Shown here: one piece after another, positions 18,007-28,497 of the stretch | Numbering within the stretch: position 1 is the first letter of the stretch | Layout: each line of letters begins with the position of its first letter | NCBI RefSeq assembly: GCF_001507555.1 | Contig: NZ_LQBO01000001.1 | Coordinates: 868,001-932,000, forward strand | Direction: 5' to 3' | From: Thiomicrospira sp. XS5 | Lineage (GTDB): Bacteria > Pseudomonadota > Gammaproteobacteria > Thiomicrospirales > Thiomicrospiraceae | DNA length: 64,000 bases | Translations under genes and position numbers: made by a program | Notes under the pieces: generated by a model | What the model was told of the DNA's origin: nothing | What the model saw: the letters and a program-made list of their open reading frames with translations, nothing else | Databases searched by the model: none

Positions 18007-19569
18007 TTAATGTTTAAAGTGGCGCATACCGGTGAACACCATCGCAATACCGTGTTCGTCCGCCGCATCAATGACTTCTTGGTCGCGCATGGAACCGCCC
18101 GGGTGAATCACTGCGGTGATACCGGCTTCGGCGGCCGCGTCGATGCCATCGCGGAACGGGAAGAACGCATCGGAGGCCATGACGGAGCCCGGGACTTCCA
18201 ATCCTTCGTCGGCGGCTTTGATGCCGGCGATTTTAGCGGAGTAAACACGGCTCATTTGGCCCGCACCCACCCCAATCGTCATGCCGTCTTTTACATAGAC
18301 GATGGCATTGGATTTAACGTATTTCGCGACTTTCCAGGCGAACTGCAAATCGGCCATTTCTTTTTCAGTCGGCGCGCGCTTGGTGACGACTTTCAAGTCG
18401 CTTTCCGCGACCGTGCCCAAATCGCGGTCTTGTACCAGCAAGCCGCCGGTGACGCGTTTGTAATCGTAAGCCGGTTGCTGATCGCCTAATTCACCACACA
18501 CCAGTAGGCGAACGTTTTGTTTGCTGGAAACCGCTTGTTTGGCTTCGTCGGACACGCTTGGCGCGATAATGACTTCCACGAATTGACGGTCGACAATCGC
18601 TTGAGCCGTCTCGGCGTCCAATTCGCGGTTAAAGGCGATGATGCCGCCGAAAGCGGACGTCGGGTCGGTTTTGTAAGCGCGGTCATAAGTTTCGAATACG
18701 CTGTTACCGATGGAAACACCGCATGGATTGGCGTGTTTCACGATGACGCAAGCGGTGTCGTCGAAGGTTTTGACCAGTTCCAATGCGGCGTCGGTATCGG
18801 CGATGTTGTTGAAGGACAATGCCTTACCTTGCAGCTGTTCCGCCGTGGAAACCGACGCTTCGCTGGCGTTGCGCTCGGTGTAGAAAGCCGCCGATTGGTG
18901 CGGATTCTCGCCGTAGCGCATGGATTGTTTTTTCACATACTGGGTGTTGTAAGTGCGTGGGAAGGTATCGGCTTCGTCTTCACTGAACATTTTGCCGAAG
19001 TAGTTTGAAATGGCGCCGTCGTAGCGCGCGGTTTGTTCGAAGGTTTTGATGGCCAAATCGAAACGGGTGGCGTGCGCCAGCTGACCGTTGTTGGCTTGCA
19101 TTTCCGATAAGATGCGGTCGTAGTCGGCCGGGTCGGTGACGACGGCGACGTCTTTGTGGTTCTTCGCGGCGGAACGCAACATGGTCGGGCCGCCGATGTC
19201 GATGTTCTCAATGGCGTCTTCCAGACTGCAATCCGGCTTGGCCACGGTGGCTTCAAACGGATAGAGATTCACCACCACCATATCGATCGGGTCGATACCG
19301 TGTTCGGCCATCACCGCGTCGTCGGTGCCGCGACGCCCCAATAGCCCGCCATGGATTTTCGGGTGCAGGGTTTTGACGCGGCCGTCCATCATTTCCGGAA
19401 ACCCGGTGTATTGAGAGACTTCCGTCACCGGTAAACCGGCTTCGGACAGCGCTTTGTAGGTTCCACCGGTGGACAGGATGGCGACGTTCATGTCGGTGAG
19501 GGCTTTGGCAAACTCAAGAATGCCGGTTTTGTCTGAAACGCTAATGAGGGCGCGACGAACAGGTTTCAT
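18007..19569 (-). CDS. purH: Bifunctional AICAR transformylase / IMP cyclohydrolase
   Basis: The 520-aa enzyme performs the last two steps of IMP synthesis. The N-terminal cyclohydrolase domain starts [12 protein letters not shown] and contains the STGGT loop. The C-terminal transformylase domain has [11 protein letters not shown] and ends in [15 protein letters not shown]. The length is standard. It is downstream of fis and upstream of purD on the same strand. Confidence 0.97.
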   Translation of the reverse strand: MKPVRRALISVSDKTGILEFAKALTDMNVAILSTGGTYKALSEAGLPVTEVSQYTGFPEMMDGRVKTLHPKIHGGLLGRRGTDDAVMAEHGIDPIDMVVVNLYPFEATVAKPDCSLEDAIENIDIGGPTMLRSAAKNHKDVAVVTDPADYDRILSEMQANNGQLAHATRFDLAIKTFEQTARYDGAISNYFGKMFSEDEADTFPRTYNTQYVKKQSMRYGENPHQSAAFYTERNASEASVSTAEQLQGKALSFNNIADTDAALELVKTFDDTACVIVKHANPCGVSIGNSVFETYDRAYKTDPTSAFGGIIAFNRELDAETAQAIVDRQFVEVIIAPSVSDEAKQAVSSKQNVRLLVCGELGDQQPAYDYKRVTGGLLVQDRDLGTVAESDLKVVTKRAPTEKEMADLQFAWKVAKYVKSNAIVYVKDGMTIGVGAGQMSRVYSAKIAGIKAADEGLEVPGSVMASDAFFPFRDGIDAAAEAGITAVIHPGGSMRDQEVIDAADEHGIAMVFTGMRHFKH

Positions 19570-19629
19570 AAAATGGAAATCTCCAGAAAGTTAGTTTTAA
19601 ATGTTTTTAATGGTTAATGACTGTTTTGC

Positions 19630-19665
19630 CCAGGCCTGGTGCTTTTGGCTTTTCGTCAGGCCTGG
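19630..19665. repeat. Iterated palindrome pair between fis and purH
   Basis: A perfect CCAGGCCTGG (19630-19639) is followed by a one-mismatch copy at 19656-19665 that overlaps the fis stop codon. No good T-run follows, so terminator function is uncertain. Confidence 0.7.
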
Positions 19666-19919
19666 GTGATTTTGTATTGTTGTATCTTTTTTCTCAGGGT
19701 ATTGCGGTTGATGCCCAAAATTTCCGCCGAGCGGGTCTGGTTGAACTCGGTCTTATGGAGGACGAATTCGATCATCGGGCGTTCGACTTGGCTGATGACC
19801 ATTTGGTAGACATCACTCGGCACTTCGTCCTGTAATGTCTCGAAGTAATTCGTCAACGTATTGGTGACGTGGGTGCAAAGAGCATGGTCCGCGGGTGTTT
19901 GTGTTTTTTTTGATGTCAT
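19656..19919 (-). CDS. fis: Fis-family nucleoid protein
   Basis: The 87-aa DNA-bending protein has the typical C-terminal helix-turn-helix NQTRSAEILGINRNTLRKKI. It sits after dusB, the same order as in enterobacteria, where dusB-fis form one operon. It likely coordinates growth-rate-linked gene expression and DNA topology. The stop codon lies inside a variant of the iterated palindrome. Confidence 0.93.
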   Translation of the reverse strand: MTSKKTQTPADHALCTHVTNTLTNYFETLQDEVPSDVYQMVISQVERPMIEFVLHKTEFNQTRSAEILGINRNTLRKKIQQYKITQA

Positions 19920-19938
19920 GTGCTTATGTCAGCTTAGG

Positions 19939-20904
19939 TCATAGAGTCTCAAAATAACGATTGATTAAGTCGAGTTGCGCTTGGGTGTTTTCAAGCCGGT
20001 TAAATTCTTTTCGCAGTGCCGTACCCGCCGGCAGGGACTGACTGTACCAGCCCAAATGCTTGCGGGCGATTTTGTAACCCAGCGCGGCTCCGTACAATGT
20101 TTCCAGTTCGGAAAGGTGCCGAATCATCACCTCATGGAATTCGTTCATGGTGGGCGGTGCCAGCATGGTGCCGTGGGTGAGAAAATGACGTATCTCTCTG
20201 AAAATCCAAGGATAACCCTGCGCACCTCGGCCCACCATGAGGCCATTTGAGCCTGTGTATTTTAATACAAATTGCGCGTCTTTTGGGTGACAAATATCGC
20301 CGTTGGCAATCACGGGCAGCGCAACCTGTTGTTTGACGGCTTTAATGGTGTCGTATTCGGCTTGCCCTTGAAATTTGTCTGCCCGGGTGCGGCCATGGAC
20401 GGTGACGGCTTTCAAGCCATAGTGTTCGGCCATTTGTGCGATGTCCACCGCATTGATGTTGTCGGTGTTGACGCCGGTGCGGATTTTGACCGTGACGGGA
20501 ATGTCGAGTGCCGCCGTCATGGCTTGGAAAATCGCTTCAACCCGGTTCGGTTGCCCCAACAGGGCGGAACCGGCGGCCACGTCGCACACTTTTTTGGCGG
20601 GGCAGCCCATATTCAAATCAATGACGTCGGCGCCTTGGGATTGTTGCCATAAGGCGGCTTCCACCAGTTCATCCGGTTCGGTGCCGAGCAGTTGAACGAT
20701 GCGCGGTGCCTGTTCCGTTTGATCCGCATGGCGAGTGGATGACTTGGCGGATTGCCACAGTTGCTTTTTGGACGCGACCATTTCCGACACGGCATAGTCC
20801 GCGCCGTTTTCGCGGCAAATGTCGCGAAACACCCGATCGGTGACACCCGCCATCGGTGCCAGGGCCAGGCTGGGAAGGGTTGGGTGTTCAAAGGGGAGCG
20901 TCAT
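19939..20904 (-). CDS. dusB: tRNA-dihydrouridine synthase B
   Basis: The 321-aa FMN enzyme reduces specific uridines in tRNA. Family signatures are LAPMAGVTDRVFRD at the N-terminus, DLNMGCPAKKVC with the catalytic cysteine, and VHGRTRADKFQG. It lies between prmA and fis on the same strand, the conserved gammaproteobacterial order. Confidence 0.95.
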   Translation of the reverse strand: MTLPFEHPTLPSLALAPMAGVTDRVFRDICRENGADYAVSEMVASKKQLWQSAKSSTRHADQTEQAPRIVQLLGTEPDELVEAALWQQSQGADVIDLNMGCPAKKVCDVAAGSALLGQPNRVEAIFQAMTAALDIPVTVKIRTGVNTDNINAVDIAQMAEHYGLKAVTVHGRTRADKFQGQAEYDTIKAVKQQVALPVIANGDICHPKDAQFVLKYTGSNGLMVGRGAQGYPWIFREIRHFLTHGTMLAPPTMNEFHEVMIRHLSELETLYGAALGYKIARKHLGWYSQSLPAGTALRKEFNRLENTQAQLDLINRYFETL

Positions 20905-20937
20905 TGGATTAAGTCGTTTGAGTCAAACCGTTCGGGA

Positions 20938-21816
20938 TTAAGCGTTCTTTTGGAAACACAGCAGGGACCAGTCGTCCAAATCTTGCTGTTCCAGTAGGGC
21001 AAAGCCTTGCTGATCATAGAAGGCAATGAGTTCCGGCGCTTGGTTGGTTAACAGGCCTGAAAGCACCAGGGTGCCTTCCGGTTTCAGTAAACGGATGAAT
21101 TCCGGCGCCAGTTCTTTGAGCGGGCCGGCGAGAATGTTGGCCACCAGTAAATCCGCCGGGGCGGCTTGGAAGTCCTTGACCAGTTTAAAGTTGATGTCGG
21201 CCTGGTTGCGTTCGGCATTTTGTTCGCTGGCGATAATGGCTTGCGGGTCGATGTCGGTGCCGCGAACGTCAGCCGCGCCCAATTTTTGCGCCGCCAAGGC
21301 CAGAACACCGGAACCACAACCGTAGTCGATGACGTTCAGGCCGGTTGGTGCGTGCTGGTCCAGCCAGGTTAAGCACAAAGAGGTGGTTGGGTGAGTGCCG
21401 GTACCGAAGGCCATGCCGGGGTCCAGCATCAGGTTGACGGCATCCGGTTCCGGTGGTGTGTGCCAGCTCGGTACAATCCACAATCGTTGGCCGAAACGCA
21501 TCGGCTCGAACTGGTCCATCCAGGCGCGCACCCAATCTTTGTCTTCCAGCGCTTCAACTTTGTATTGCGTGGCGGCGATGCCGGGTAGAAGATTTTCCAG
21601 GCTGGACACAATGGCTTGCGTATCGGTTTCGGCGTCGAACAAACCCACCACACGGGTGTGTTGCCAAATTGGCGTGGTGCCGAGTTCCGGTTCAAAAATG
21701 GGTTGGTCCCTGGCGTCTTCAAAGGTGACGGAGCAGGCGCCGACTTCCATAAAGGCATCGGAAAGCGGTTCCGCAAGGGCTTCTTCGACAGTAGCATTGA
21801 TTTGAATCCAGGCCAT
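20938..21816 (-). CDS. prmA: Ribosomal protein L11 methyltransferase
   Basis: The 292-aa SAM-dependent enzyme methylates ribosomal protein L11. The SAM-binding motif is VIDYGCGSGVLALAA, preceded by DPGMAFGTGTHPTT, which is characteristic of PrmA. The NPP-like catalytic segment reads LLVANILAGPL. It is followed by dusB after 33 bases. Confidence 0.96.
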   Translation of the reverse strand: MAWIQINATVEEALAEPLSDAFMEVGACSVTFEDARDQPIFEPELGTTPIWQHTRVVGLFDAETDTQAIVSSLENLLPGIAATQYKVEALEDKDWVRAWMDQFEPMRFGQRLWIVPSWHTPPEPDAVNLMLDPGMAFGTGTHPTTSLCLTWLDQHAPTGLNVIDYGCGSGVLALAAQKLGAADVRGTDIDPQAIIASEQNAERNQADINFKLVKDFQAAPADLLVANILAGPLKELAPEFIRLLKPEGTLVLSGLLTNQAPELIAFYDQQGFALLEQQDLDDWSLLCFQKNA

Positions 21817-21866
21817 GGTGGGTTCCTTTAAGCGCGTTGTGTTCGCTGTTTTGGGTTGTTATGAAA

Positions 21867-21899
21867 CAAAAAACCACGAAAGCGGTACTTTCGTGGTTT
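21867..21899 (-). terminator. Intrinsic terminator after accC
   Basis: AAACCACGAAAG pairs with CTTTCGTGGTTT over a perfect 12-bp stem. On the minus strand it is followed by TTTTTTG. It lies 26 bases past the accC stop and separates accBC from prmA. Confidence 0.88.
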
Positions 21900-21924
21900 G
21901 ATGGACGCGAGTGTTGGAAACGGG

Positions 21925-23274
21925 TTAAACCAAGTGTTCCAAACGATGCTCCAGATAGTGGATGTTTTGCTCGCCTTCGCAGAAGCCCAGATCGTTCATG
22001 ATCTCGCGTTGCATGCGAATGTTGGTGTCGATGCCCTGAATAATTAACTCATCCAACGCCGTATCCATTCGTGCAATCGCCGACTCACGGTTCGGACCGA
22101 AGCAAATCAATTTGCCGATCATGGAATCGTAATGCGGTGGCACTGGATAGCCGGTGTAGATGTGCGAATCCCAGCGAACCCCAATGCCGCCGGCCAAGTG
22201 CAGGCGATCGATTCGTCCCGGTGACGGAATGAAGTTTTTCGATGGGTTTTCGGCATTGATACGACACTCGATGGCGTGCCCCGTCAGTACCACGTCTTCC
22301 TGTTTGATGGTAAGCGGGTTGCCCATGGCGATTTCGATTTGTGCTTTGACCAAATCGATGCCGGTGACCTGTTCGGTGACCGGGTGCTCCACTTGCAGAC
22401 GAGTGTTCATTTCAATGAAATAGAACTCGCCTTTTTCATACAGGAACTCAAAGGTCCCGGCTCCGCGGTAACCGATTTCGATACAGGCGTTGACGCAGGC
22501 CTGGCCGATTTTGTTACGTTGTTCTTCGGTAATGCCCGGTGCCGGTGCTTCTTCCACCACTTTTTGGTGGCGGCGTTGCATGGAGCAATCACGTTCGCCC
22601 AGGTGGATAGCATTGCCTTGGCCGTCGGCCAGGACTTGGATTTCGATGTGGCGTGGTGTCTCCAGGAATTTTTCCATATAGACTTCCGGGTTGCCGAAAA
22701 AGCTGCCGGCTTCGGATTTGGTCAATTGGATGGATTTCACCAGGTTGGATTCGGTGTGCACCACGCGCATGCCGCGTCCACCGCCACCGCCGGAGGCCTT
22801 GATGATAATCGGGTAGCCGATTTCTTTGGCAAGGCGTTTGTTTTCTTCATCGTTGTCGCCCAAAGGGCCACCGGAACCGGGAACCGTCGGAACACCGGCG
22901 GCTTTCATCGCTTTGATGGCGGAGACTTTGTCACCCATGATGCGGATGGTTTCCGCTTTCGGACCGATGAAGGCGAAACCGCTTTCTTCAACACGTTCTG
23001 CAAAGTCGGCGTTTTCGGATAAGAAACCGTAGCCTGGGTGGATGGCTTCGGCATCGGTAATTTCCGCGGCGGCGATAATGGCCGGAATGTTTAAGTAACT
23101 GTCAGAGGACGGCGCCGGGCCGATGCAGACGGATTCGTCGGCCAGCAAGACGTGTTTAAGGTTGGCGTCCGCCGAAGAGTGAACCGCAACCGTTTTGATG
23201 CCCATTTCCTTACAGGCTCTCAGTACCCGTAGGGCAATTTCGCCTCGGTTGGCAATCAGGATTTTTTCAATCAT
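21925..23274 (-). CDS. accC: Acetyl-CoA carboxylase biotin carboxylase subunit
   Basis: The 449-aa ATP-grasp enzyme carboxylates biotin on AccB for fatty-acid synthesis. It starts [16 protein letters not shown], the family signature. The glycine-rich ATP loop [11 protein letters not shown] lies near residue 159, and [14 protein letters not shown] is the catalytic segment. accB lies 12 bases upstream. Confidence 0.97.
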   Translation of the reverse strand: MIEKILIANRGEIALRVLRACKEMGIKTVAVHSSADANLKHVLLADESVCIGPAPSSDSYLNIPAIIAAAEITDAEAIHPGYGFLSENADFAERVEESGFAFIGPKAETIRIMGDKVSAIKAMKAAGVPTVPGSGGPLGDNDEENKRLAKEIGYPIIIKASGGGGGRGMRVVHTESNLVKSIQLTKSEAGSFFGNPEVYMEKFLETPRHIEIQVLADGQGNAIHLGERDCSMQRRHQKVVEEAPAPGITEEQRNKIGQACVNACIEIGYRGAGTFEFLYEKGEFYFIEMNTRLQVEHPVTEQVTGIDLVKAQIEIAMGNPLTIKQEDVVLTGHAIECRINAENPSKNFIPSPGRIDRLHLAGGIGVRWDSHIYTGYPVPPHYDSMIGKLICFGPNRESAIARMDTALDELIIQGIDTNIRMQREIMNDLGFCEGEQNIHYLEHRLEHLV

Positions 23275-23286
23275 GCAACTTCCCTA

Positions 23287-23757
23287 TTATTCGATGATGA
23301 ACAAAGATTGACCGAATTCAACCGGCTCGGCGTTTTGGACCAAAATCTTTTTCACGGTTCCGGAAACGTCGGCTTCAATCGGGTTCATGATTTTCATGGC
23401 TTCAATGATGCATAGGGTGTCGCCTGCTGAAACTTGGTCGCCGACGCTGACGAAGGCATCAGCATCCGGAGATGGCGAGGAATAGAAAGTACCGACCATT
23501 GGTGAAGTGACATTGTGACCACTGACTTCCGCCGCAGGCGCTTCGGAAGTTGATTCGGATGCCGCTGGTGCGGAAGCCGGAGCCGCCGCTGGTGCCATAG
23601 GGGCCGCTTGATAAGTGGCGGTGGCCGGAGCCGACATCATGACCGGTTCTTTGCTGCGGGTAATGCGGATGTTGTGCTCGCCTTCCTTGATTTCGATCTC
23701 GGCGACGTCTGATTGTTCAACAATTTCAATTAGTTTGCGAATTGAACGAATATCCAT
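23287..23757 (-). CDS. accB: Biotin carboxyl carrier protein
   Basis: The 156-aa carrier has an Ala/Pro-rich linker around residues 45-75 and a C-terminal biotinyl domain with [11 protein letters not shown], the biotinylated lysine being K122. It forms an operon with accC and probably aroQ upstream. Confidence 0.97.
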   Translation of the reverse strand: MDIRSIRKLIEIVEQSDVAEIEIKEGEHNIRITRSKEPVMMSAPATATYQAAPMAPAAAPASAPAASESTSEAPAAEVSGHNVTSPMVGTFYSSPSPDADAFVSVGDQVSAGDTLCIIEAMKIMNPIEADVSGTVKKILVQNAEPVEFGQSLFIIE

Positions 23758-23799
23758 GTTCTTTATTCCTCTTAAAGATAGTCTTTTGATGTAATCGGT

Positions 23800-24234
23800 T
23801 TATTTCAATTTTTCAACCGCAGCGGCCAAGGCCAGCTGGTAGCCAATCGGGCCCAGGCCGGCAATGACGCCTTCGGCGATGTCGGAAAAATATGAATGGG
23901 TTCGAAAGGCTTCACGCTTGTGGATATTGGATAAATGCACTTCAATGAAAGGAATTTTCACAGTGGCGAGCGCATCCCGAATGGCCACACTGGTGTGCGT
24001 GAACGCGGCGGGATTGATGATGATGAAATCAATATCGTCTAAAGCGGCGTGAATGCGTTCCACGATTTCGTGTTCGGCATTGCTTTGAAAGTTGTAAAGT
24101 CGAACTTCGTAGTCGTCCGCCAGTGTTTCGAGTTCTTCAATAATGCCACCGAGCGTTTGGCGGCCATAATGTTCCGGTTCACGTCTGCCAAGCATGTTGA
24201 GATTCGGACCGTTGATTACCAGTATGTTCGCCAT
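23800..24234 (-). CDS. aroQ: Type II 3-dehydroquinate dehydratase
   Basis: The 144-aa shikimate-pathway enzyme starts [18 protein letters not shown]. It carries the histidine segment [12 protein letters not shown] and ends in [11 protein letters not shown], all typical of the dodecameric type II class. It is 42 bases upstream of accB, an arrangement common in gammaproteobacteria. Confidence 0.96.
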   Translation of the reverse strand: MANILVINGPNLNMLGRREPEHYGRQTLGGIIEELETLADDYEVRLYNFQSNAEHEIVERIHAALDDIDFIIINPAAFTHTSVAIRDALATVKIPFIEVHLSNIHKREAFRTHSYFSDIAEGVIAGLGPIGYQLALAAAVEKLK

Positions 24235-24461
24235 AAGTCTTCCTAAAGCCGTTTCAGCCGTCTCAAAGGGGGTTGAAGATTAAATTGTTGAAAATTATAC
24301 CTGAAAGTTCGGTTTGACGATATACAAAAGCACAAAAAAAGACGTGAAAGTTCGTGAAATGCTGTGAAGTGGTGGTGAAGTTCAAAAATGGTAAGGTTTG
24401 GTCACGTTTTGAATGAAATGGAGCGTTTTTTACGAAATGTTACGGATGGTACTTAGTGTTG

Positions 24462-24487
24462 AAACCGGCCAGGCCTGGCCGGTTTTG
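24462..24487. terminator. Perfect 24-bp palindromic terminator with iterated core
   Basis: AAACCGGCCAGG and CCTGGCCGGTTT form a perfect palindrome (24462-24485) followed by a short T-run. It lies 40 bases past the dsbD stop on the minus strand, and its core is CCAGGCCTGG (24469-24478). Confidence 0.8.
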
Positions 24488-24526
24488 ACGGGTGGGCGGT
24501 CGAATTCAACCGCTTAAAAAATTGGG

Positions 24527-26731
24527 TTATTGGAATGAATTGTGGATGTGTTGCATAAAGGCATCCGGTTTTTTAAAGCCAACGACGCGTTGGGCTTTTT
24601 GTTCCTGGCCTGCGTCGAAAAACAAAATGGCGGGCGGGCCGATAATGCCGAAGGCTTTCATCAGTTCTTTGTCATTGGCATTGTTGGCGGTGACGTCGGC
24701 TTTCAGCAAGGTGACGTTTGATAAGGCCTGCTGAACGGCCGGGTCGGAAAAGGTGTAGGCTTCCATTTCCTTGCAGCTGACACACCAGTCGGCGTAAAAG
24801 TCGAGCATAATGGGTTGGCCTTTCGCGATTTCGGCATTCAGTTCATCCAGCGTGCTGATTTTTTTGAAGTTCAAATGCGCTTGAGGCTGTGACACGGAGC
24901 CGCCAGCGCTCTGGAGCCCTTTTAGCGGCTGCATGACGTTTTGGCTGCCGCTGGCCAAGCCGATGAGCATAATGACGCCGTACACCAGGAAAATCACCCC
25001 AATGGTTTTGGCCAGTTTGTGCCAGCCGGATTTATCACTGATGGCTTCCAAGGCGCCGAGGTAAACGCCGGAACCAATCAGCAACGCCGCCCAGGCAAAC
25101 AGAATCATCCAGCCCGGCAGAATCCGTTCGGCCATCCAGATGGCGACCCCCAGCATCAATACACCGAAAATGGCTTTGACGTTGTCCATCCATGCGCCGG
25201 CTCTCGGTAACAGCTTGCCGGCCGAGGTGCCCAGTAATAATAACGGAACGCCCATGCCGAGACTCATGGCAAAGAGCGCGGTGCCGCCCAGCAACGCATC
25301 GCCGGTTTGGCCGATGTAAATTAATGCCCCGGCCAGCGGCGGTGCGACACAAGGGCCGACAATCAGCGCCGACAGGAAGCCCATGACGGCCACACCGGTT
25401 AAGGTGCCGCCTTCCTGTTTGTTGGACAGGTTGGTGATTTTGGATTGCACGCTGCTCGGCAGTTGCAATTCATAGAAACCGAACATGGAGAAGGCCAGGG
25501 CCACGAAAATCAGCGCAAAGGTGCCGATAATCCATGGGTTTTGGAACATGGCTTGCAAGTTTTCGCCAAACAAGCCAGCCAAGACGCCAGCTAGGGTGTA
25601 AGTGATGGACATAGCCAGCACATACACCAGCGACATGGTGAAGGCTTTGCGTGTGGTGAGTTGGTCGCCCTGACCGACGATGATGCTCGACAGAATCGGA
25701 ATCATCGGGAAAACGCACGGCGTCAGGGACAGTAATAGACCGAACAGGAAGAAGGTGCCGATGACGATCCAGACCGAGCTGTTTTGCAAGGTGCTGGTGA
25801 TTTGGTCGGTTTCCGACAGGGCTTCCTGAGTGTTGGCCGAGGACGCTGTGCCGGATGCTGCGGGGGCCACAGTGAAATCCGCCGCTTTCAAGATAGCGGT
25901 TTGATGGGCCGGTGGATAGCAAACGCCGGATTCGGCGGAACAGCCTTGGTAAGATATTTCCACTTCGGCCGTATCGGCCAAATTTTGCACCGGCAGCAGG
26001 GCTTGGAAATCGCCATGGTAGACTTCCACATCGCCAAAGACCGGGTCATTGGCTGGCGTGGCCGGCGGCAGTTGCAGGGCGCCTAAGTCGGCCTTGCCCT
26101 GTGTCAGTTGGGTTTTGATCTTGTCTTTATACAGGTGATAGCCTTCGGCGACTTTAAAGTTCAGAACCAAGTGGCCTTGCCCGTCCGGTTCGGCACTGAA
26201 CTGGAAGGCTTCGTCGGCCGGAAGCAGTTCCACTTCCGCGCTGTCGACAATCAAGTCGTTCAAGGCGCTTAGAGCATTTTCAGAGGTTTTTGTTTGTGCA
26301 GACGGCAAATCCACGGTGACGGTTTTGCTTTGGGGCGGATAACATACGCCCAGTTTTTCGGCGCAGCCTTGGTATTTGACGGTCAAGGTGGCCTGTTGTG
26401 CAGTGCCGGAATAAGGCTGTGAAACTGTTAAGTCATGCTTGAAAACTTGGGTTTTTCCGAAAAGCGGATCGTCTTTGGTGATCGGGGTTGGAAAAACCAA
26501 TGGGTCGAGTTGGATGTCTTTCGAAGACGTTTCAACCGCAATGCGCTTTTGGTACAGATAATAACCGTCGGCGATTTTCCATTTCAATTGGATGTCGCCA
26601 TTTTCCACTTTGGCCGGTTGCAGGGCAAAGGCTTGGTCGACGTCCAACAGCTCATCCGAGGCTAAGGTGTGATGACCCCAGAGAAATAAGAAGAAGGCCA
26701 GAAAATTTGTCAACAGCGCTGTTTTTTTCAT
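24527..26731 (-). CDS. dsbD: Thiol:disulfide interchange protein DsbD with duplicated N-terminal domain
   Basis: The 734-aa inner-membrane protein passes electrons from cytoplasmic thioredoxin to the periplasm. After a signal peptide come two copies of the periplasmic alpha domain, each with a redox pair: C123/C130 in GCAEKLGVCYPP and C264/C271 in GCSAESGVCYPP. The eight-helix membrane domain has TPCVFPMIPI and GPCVAPPLAG. The C-terminal thioredoxin domain has WCVSC at 649-653. The E. coli protein has one alpha domain and about 565 residues, so this one is an extended form. It may serve cytochrome c maturation or sulfur chemistry. Confidence 0.93.
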   Translation of the reverse strand: MKKTALLTNFLAFFLFLWGHHTLASDELLDVDQAFALQPAKVENGDIQLKWKIADGYYLYQKRIAVETSSKDIQLDPLVFPTPITKDDPLFGKTQVFKHDLTVSQPYSGTAQQATLTVKYQGCAEKLGVCYPPQSKTVTVDLPSAQTKTSENALSALNDLIVDSAEVELLPADEAFQFSAEPDGQGHLVLNFKVAEGYHLYKDKIKTQLTQGKADLGALQLPPATPANDPVFGDVEVYHGDFQALLPVQNLADTAEVEISYQGCSAESGVCYPPAHQTAILKAADFTVAPAASGTASSANTQEALSETDQITSTLQNSSVWIVIGTFFLFGLLLSLTPCVFPMIPILSSIIVGQGDQLTTRKAFTMSLVYVLAMSITYTLAGVLAGLFGENLQAMFQNPWIIGTFALIFVALAFSMFGFYELQLPSSVQSKITNLSNKQEGGTLTGVAVMGFLSALIVGPCVAPPLAGALIYIGQTGDALLGGTALFAMSLGMGVPLLLLGTSAGKLLPRAGAWMDNVKAIFGVLMLGVAIWMAERILPGWMILFAWAALLIGSGVYLGALEAISDKSGWHKLAKTIGVIFLVYGVIMLIGLASGSQNVMQPLKGLQSAGGSVSQPQAHLNFKKISTLDELNAEIAKGQPIMLDFYADWCVSCKEMEAYTFSDPAVQQALSNVTLLKADVTANNANDKELMKAFGIIGPPAILFFDAGQEQKAQRVVGFKKPDAFMQHIHNSFQ

Positions 26732-26900
26732 TTTACGGTCACCTTGAAAAAACGATTTAAAGACTTATGTATACTGTAAGCGTATAAGTGAGTTGTGATT
26801 TTAACGTAGAATCCTCATTATATGTTGTGCAAACTTTGTGTAAATAGGGGTAAACCCCAGTTTGCACACCCTGTTTTTAACCACGTCTAAAGAGACCCGT

Positions 26901-27431
26901 ATGTTTAAAGTTTTCTTCCTGTTGTTTTTGTTGGTGCCCTTGATCGAGCTGTATGTGCTGATTGAAGTGGGCAGTGAAATCGGTGCGCTGCCGACCATTT
27001 TGTTGACGATATTGACCGCGATTGTCGGTGCGGCGTTAATGCGCCATCAAGGCGTCGCCACCTTGCAAAAAGCTCAGAACAGCTTGGCGCAAGGGCAGGT
27101 GCCGGCGACTGAGATGATGGAAGGTATGTTGATATTCCTAGGCGGTTTGTTTCTGTTGATTCCCGGTTTGATTACCGACGCCTTGGGCTTTTTGTTGTTG
27201 ATCCCGCCGATTCGTCATGCCTTGGCGAATAAAATCATTGCACAGCGCCAAGCGGAATACGCACGCTATAAAGGCCAGGTGTATGAAGCCGAATGGACCG
27301 AGCAGACCGAAGACGGTATTCGTCATGTGCGTGTGATTCAGTCCGGTTCGCCGAAAGCGGAACCGGATGTGATTGAGGGTGAAGTGTTGGATGACGATAC
27401 CGGTTCGGATAAGAAGTCGGGACCGAAGTAG
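26901..27431 (+). CDS. fxsA: FxsA-family membrane protein
   Basis: The 176-aa protein has the FxsA domain, with membrane segments at about residues 1-45 and 75-105 and the typical LIELYVLIEVG start and GLLLIPPIRHAL end. E. coli FxsA overproduction relieves phage T7 exclusion by F plasmids, but its natural role is unknown. I start at the ATG at 26901, after AAGAG. The frame continues to 26862 without support. Confidence 0.88.
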   Translation: MFKVFFLLFLLVPLIELYVLIEVGSEIGALPTILLTILTAIVGAALMRHQGVATLQKAQNSLAQGQVPATEMMEGMLIFLGGLFLLIPGLITDALGFLLLIPPIRHALANKIIAQRQAEYARYKGQVYEAEWTEQTEDGIRHVRVIQSGSPKAEPDVIEGEVLDDDTGSDKKSGPK

Positions 27432-27459
27432 CGCTCAAATTTTGTTCGATTGTCTGATG

Positions 27460-27493
27460 TACAAAAAACGCCCAGGCCTGGGCGTTTTTTGTA
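27460..27493. terminator. 34-bp perfect palindrome, bidirectional terminator
   Basis: ACAAAAAACGCCCAGG and its exact complement flank the centre, giving A-runs and T-runs on both strands. It lies between the convergent fxsA and the epimerase-like gene, and the core is CCAGGCCTGG (27472-27481). Confidence 0.92.
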
Positions 27494-27510
27494 TTTGAAA
27501 CAGGTGCTTT

Positions 27511-28341
27511 TTAAAGCGATTCCAGTAATTCCGAATAGCCTTCGCGGTAGCTTGGGTATTTGAATTGGTAGCCAGTGGCTTTGATTTTGGCGTTGGAGAG
27601 GCGTTTGTTACTGCGCTGTGCGCGGCTGTTTTCAGTTGGTTCCCGGTGTTCAATGTTCGAGACCGACAGTTGTTCCGCCAGCCATTCATAGACATCGCAC
27701 GTCAGAGTCGGTTCATCGTCAACGCCAATGTATAAAGGATCCAAATTCGGTTGTTCCATCAAGTGTTCGAGTAAGCCGACGCAATCCTCCGAGTGGATGC
27801 GGTTGCTGTAAACGTCTTCCATGCAGTGGGCCTTGCCTTGCAACACCATATCAATCAAATAGGTGCGCCCCGGGCCGTAAATGCCGCCGAAACGAACCAC
27901 CGTGCCGGGGAAGGGTGCGTTTAGCGCTAATTCTTCACCTTCCAGTAAGCGTCGGCTGGAAAAGTTTTTACCTTCCGCTGGACTGTCTTCGGTGACTTTT
28001 TCCCCTTCGGACTGGGTAAAGACGGATGAGCTGGAAATGAAAAAGAGGTGTTTGGGGGATTGGTCTTTCAGGGCATCGATTAAATGCTTGAGACCCATGA
28101 CATAGGCTTTGTAATAGGATACGTCGTTATAGCTCGGAGCCGAGACAATGTAAAAGATATAGTCCAGGTTCTCCGGTAGTTCCGGCAGCTGGCTGAATAG
28201 ATCGGCTTCAATCGGATGAATGGGCGCTGTAATCTGTGAGGCATCGCGTCGAATACCGAAGACTTCGTGGCCTTTTTCCGATAGGCTGACACCTAAGCGA
28301 CACCCTAAATCACCACACCCAGCAATAAGAACTCGCGCCAT
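27511..28341 (-). CDS. NAD-dependent epimerase/dehydratase-like protein (YeeZ type)
   Basis: The 276-aa protein has an N-terminal Rossmann motif, VLIAGCGDLGCRLG (residues 4-17), and SSSSVF and RFGGIYGPGR segments of atypical short-chain dehydrogenases. The classical YxxxK catalytic pair is not evident. Members of this YeeZ-like group have no settled substrate. It stands alone between two terminators. Confidence 0.8.
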   Translation of the reverse strand: MARVLIAGCGDLGCRLGVSLSEKGHEVFGIRRDASQITAPIHPIEADLFSQLPELPENLDYIFYIVSAPSYNDVSYYKAYVMGLKHLIDALKDQSPKHLFFISSSSVFTQSEGEKVTEDSPAEGKNFSSRRLLEGEELALNAPFPGTVVRFGGIYGPGRTYLIDMVLQGKAHCMEDVYSNRIHSEDCVGLLEHLMEQPNLDPLYIGVDDEPTLTCDVYEWLAEQLSVSNIEHREPTENSRAQRSNKRLSNAKIKATGYQFKYPSYREGYSELLESL

Positions 28342-28445
28342 AGTTTTTACCCTTTCTTTATGACCGCTTTTGGTCGCATAGTATCACAAAAAAGCGAAAA
28401 GGGAATATAACAAATGTACGACATCGAAAATTAAGTTGGCAGGCA

Positions 28446-28474
28446 TAAAAAAAGCCGCTCGGGGAGCGGCTTTT
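28446..28474 (-). terminator. Intrinsic terminator of the FadL-type gene
   Basis: GCCGCTC and GAGCGGC form a stem with A/T runs on both sides, 24 bases past the stop codon of the FadL-type gene. Confidence 0.88.
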
Positions 28475-28497
28475 AAGCGGTTTGTTTCGACGCAGAA

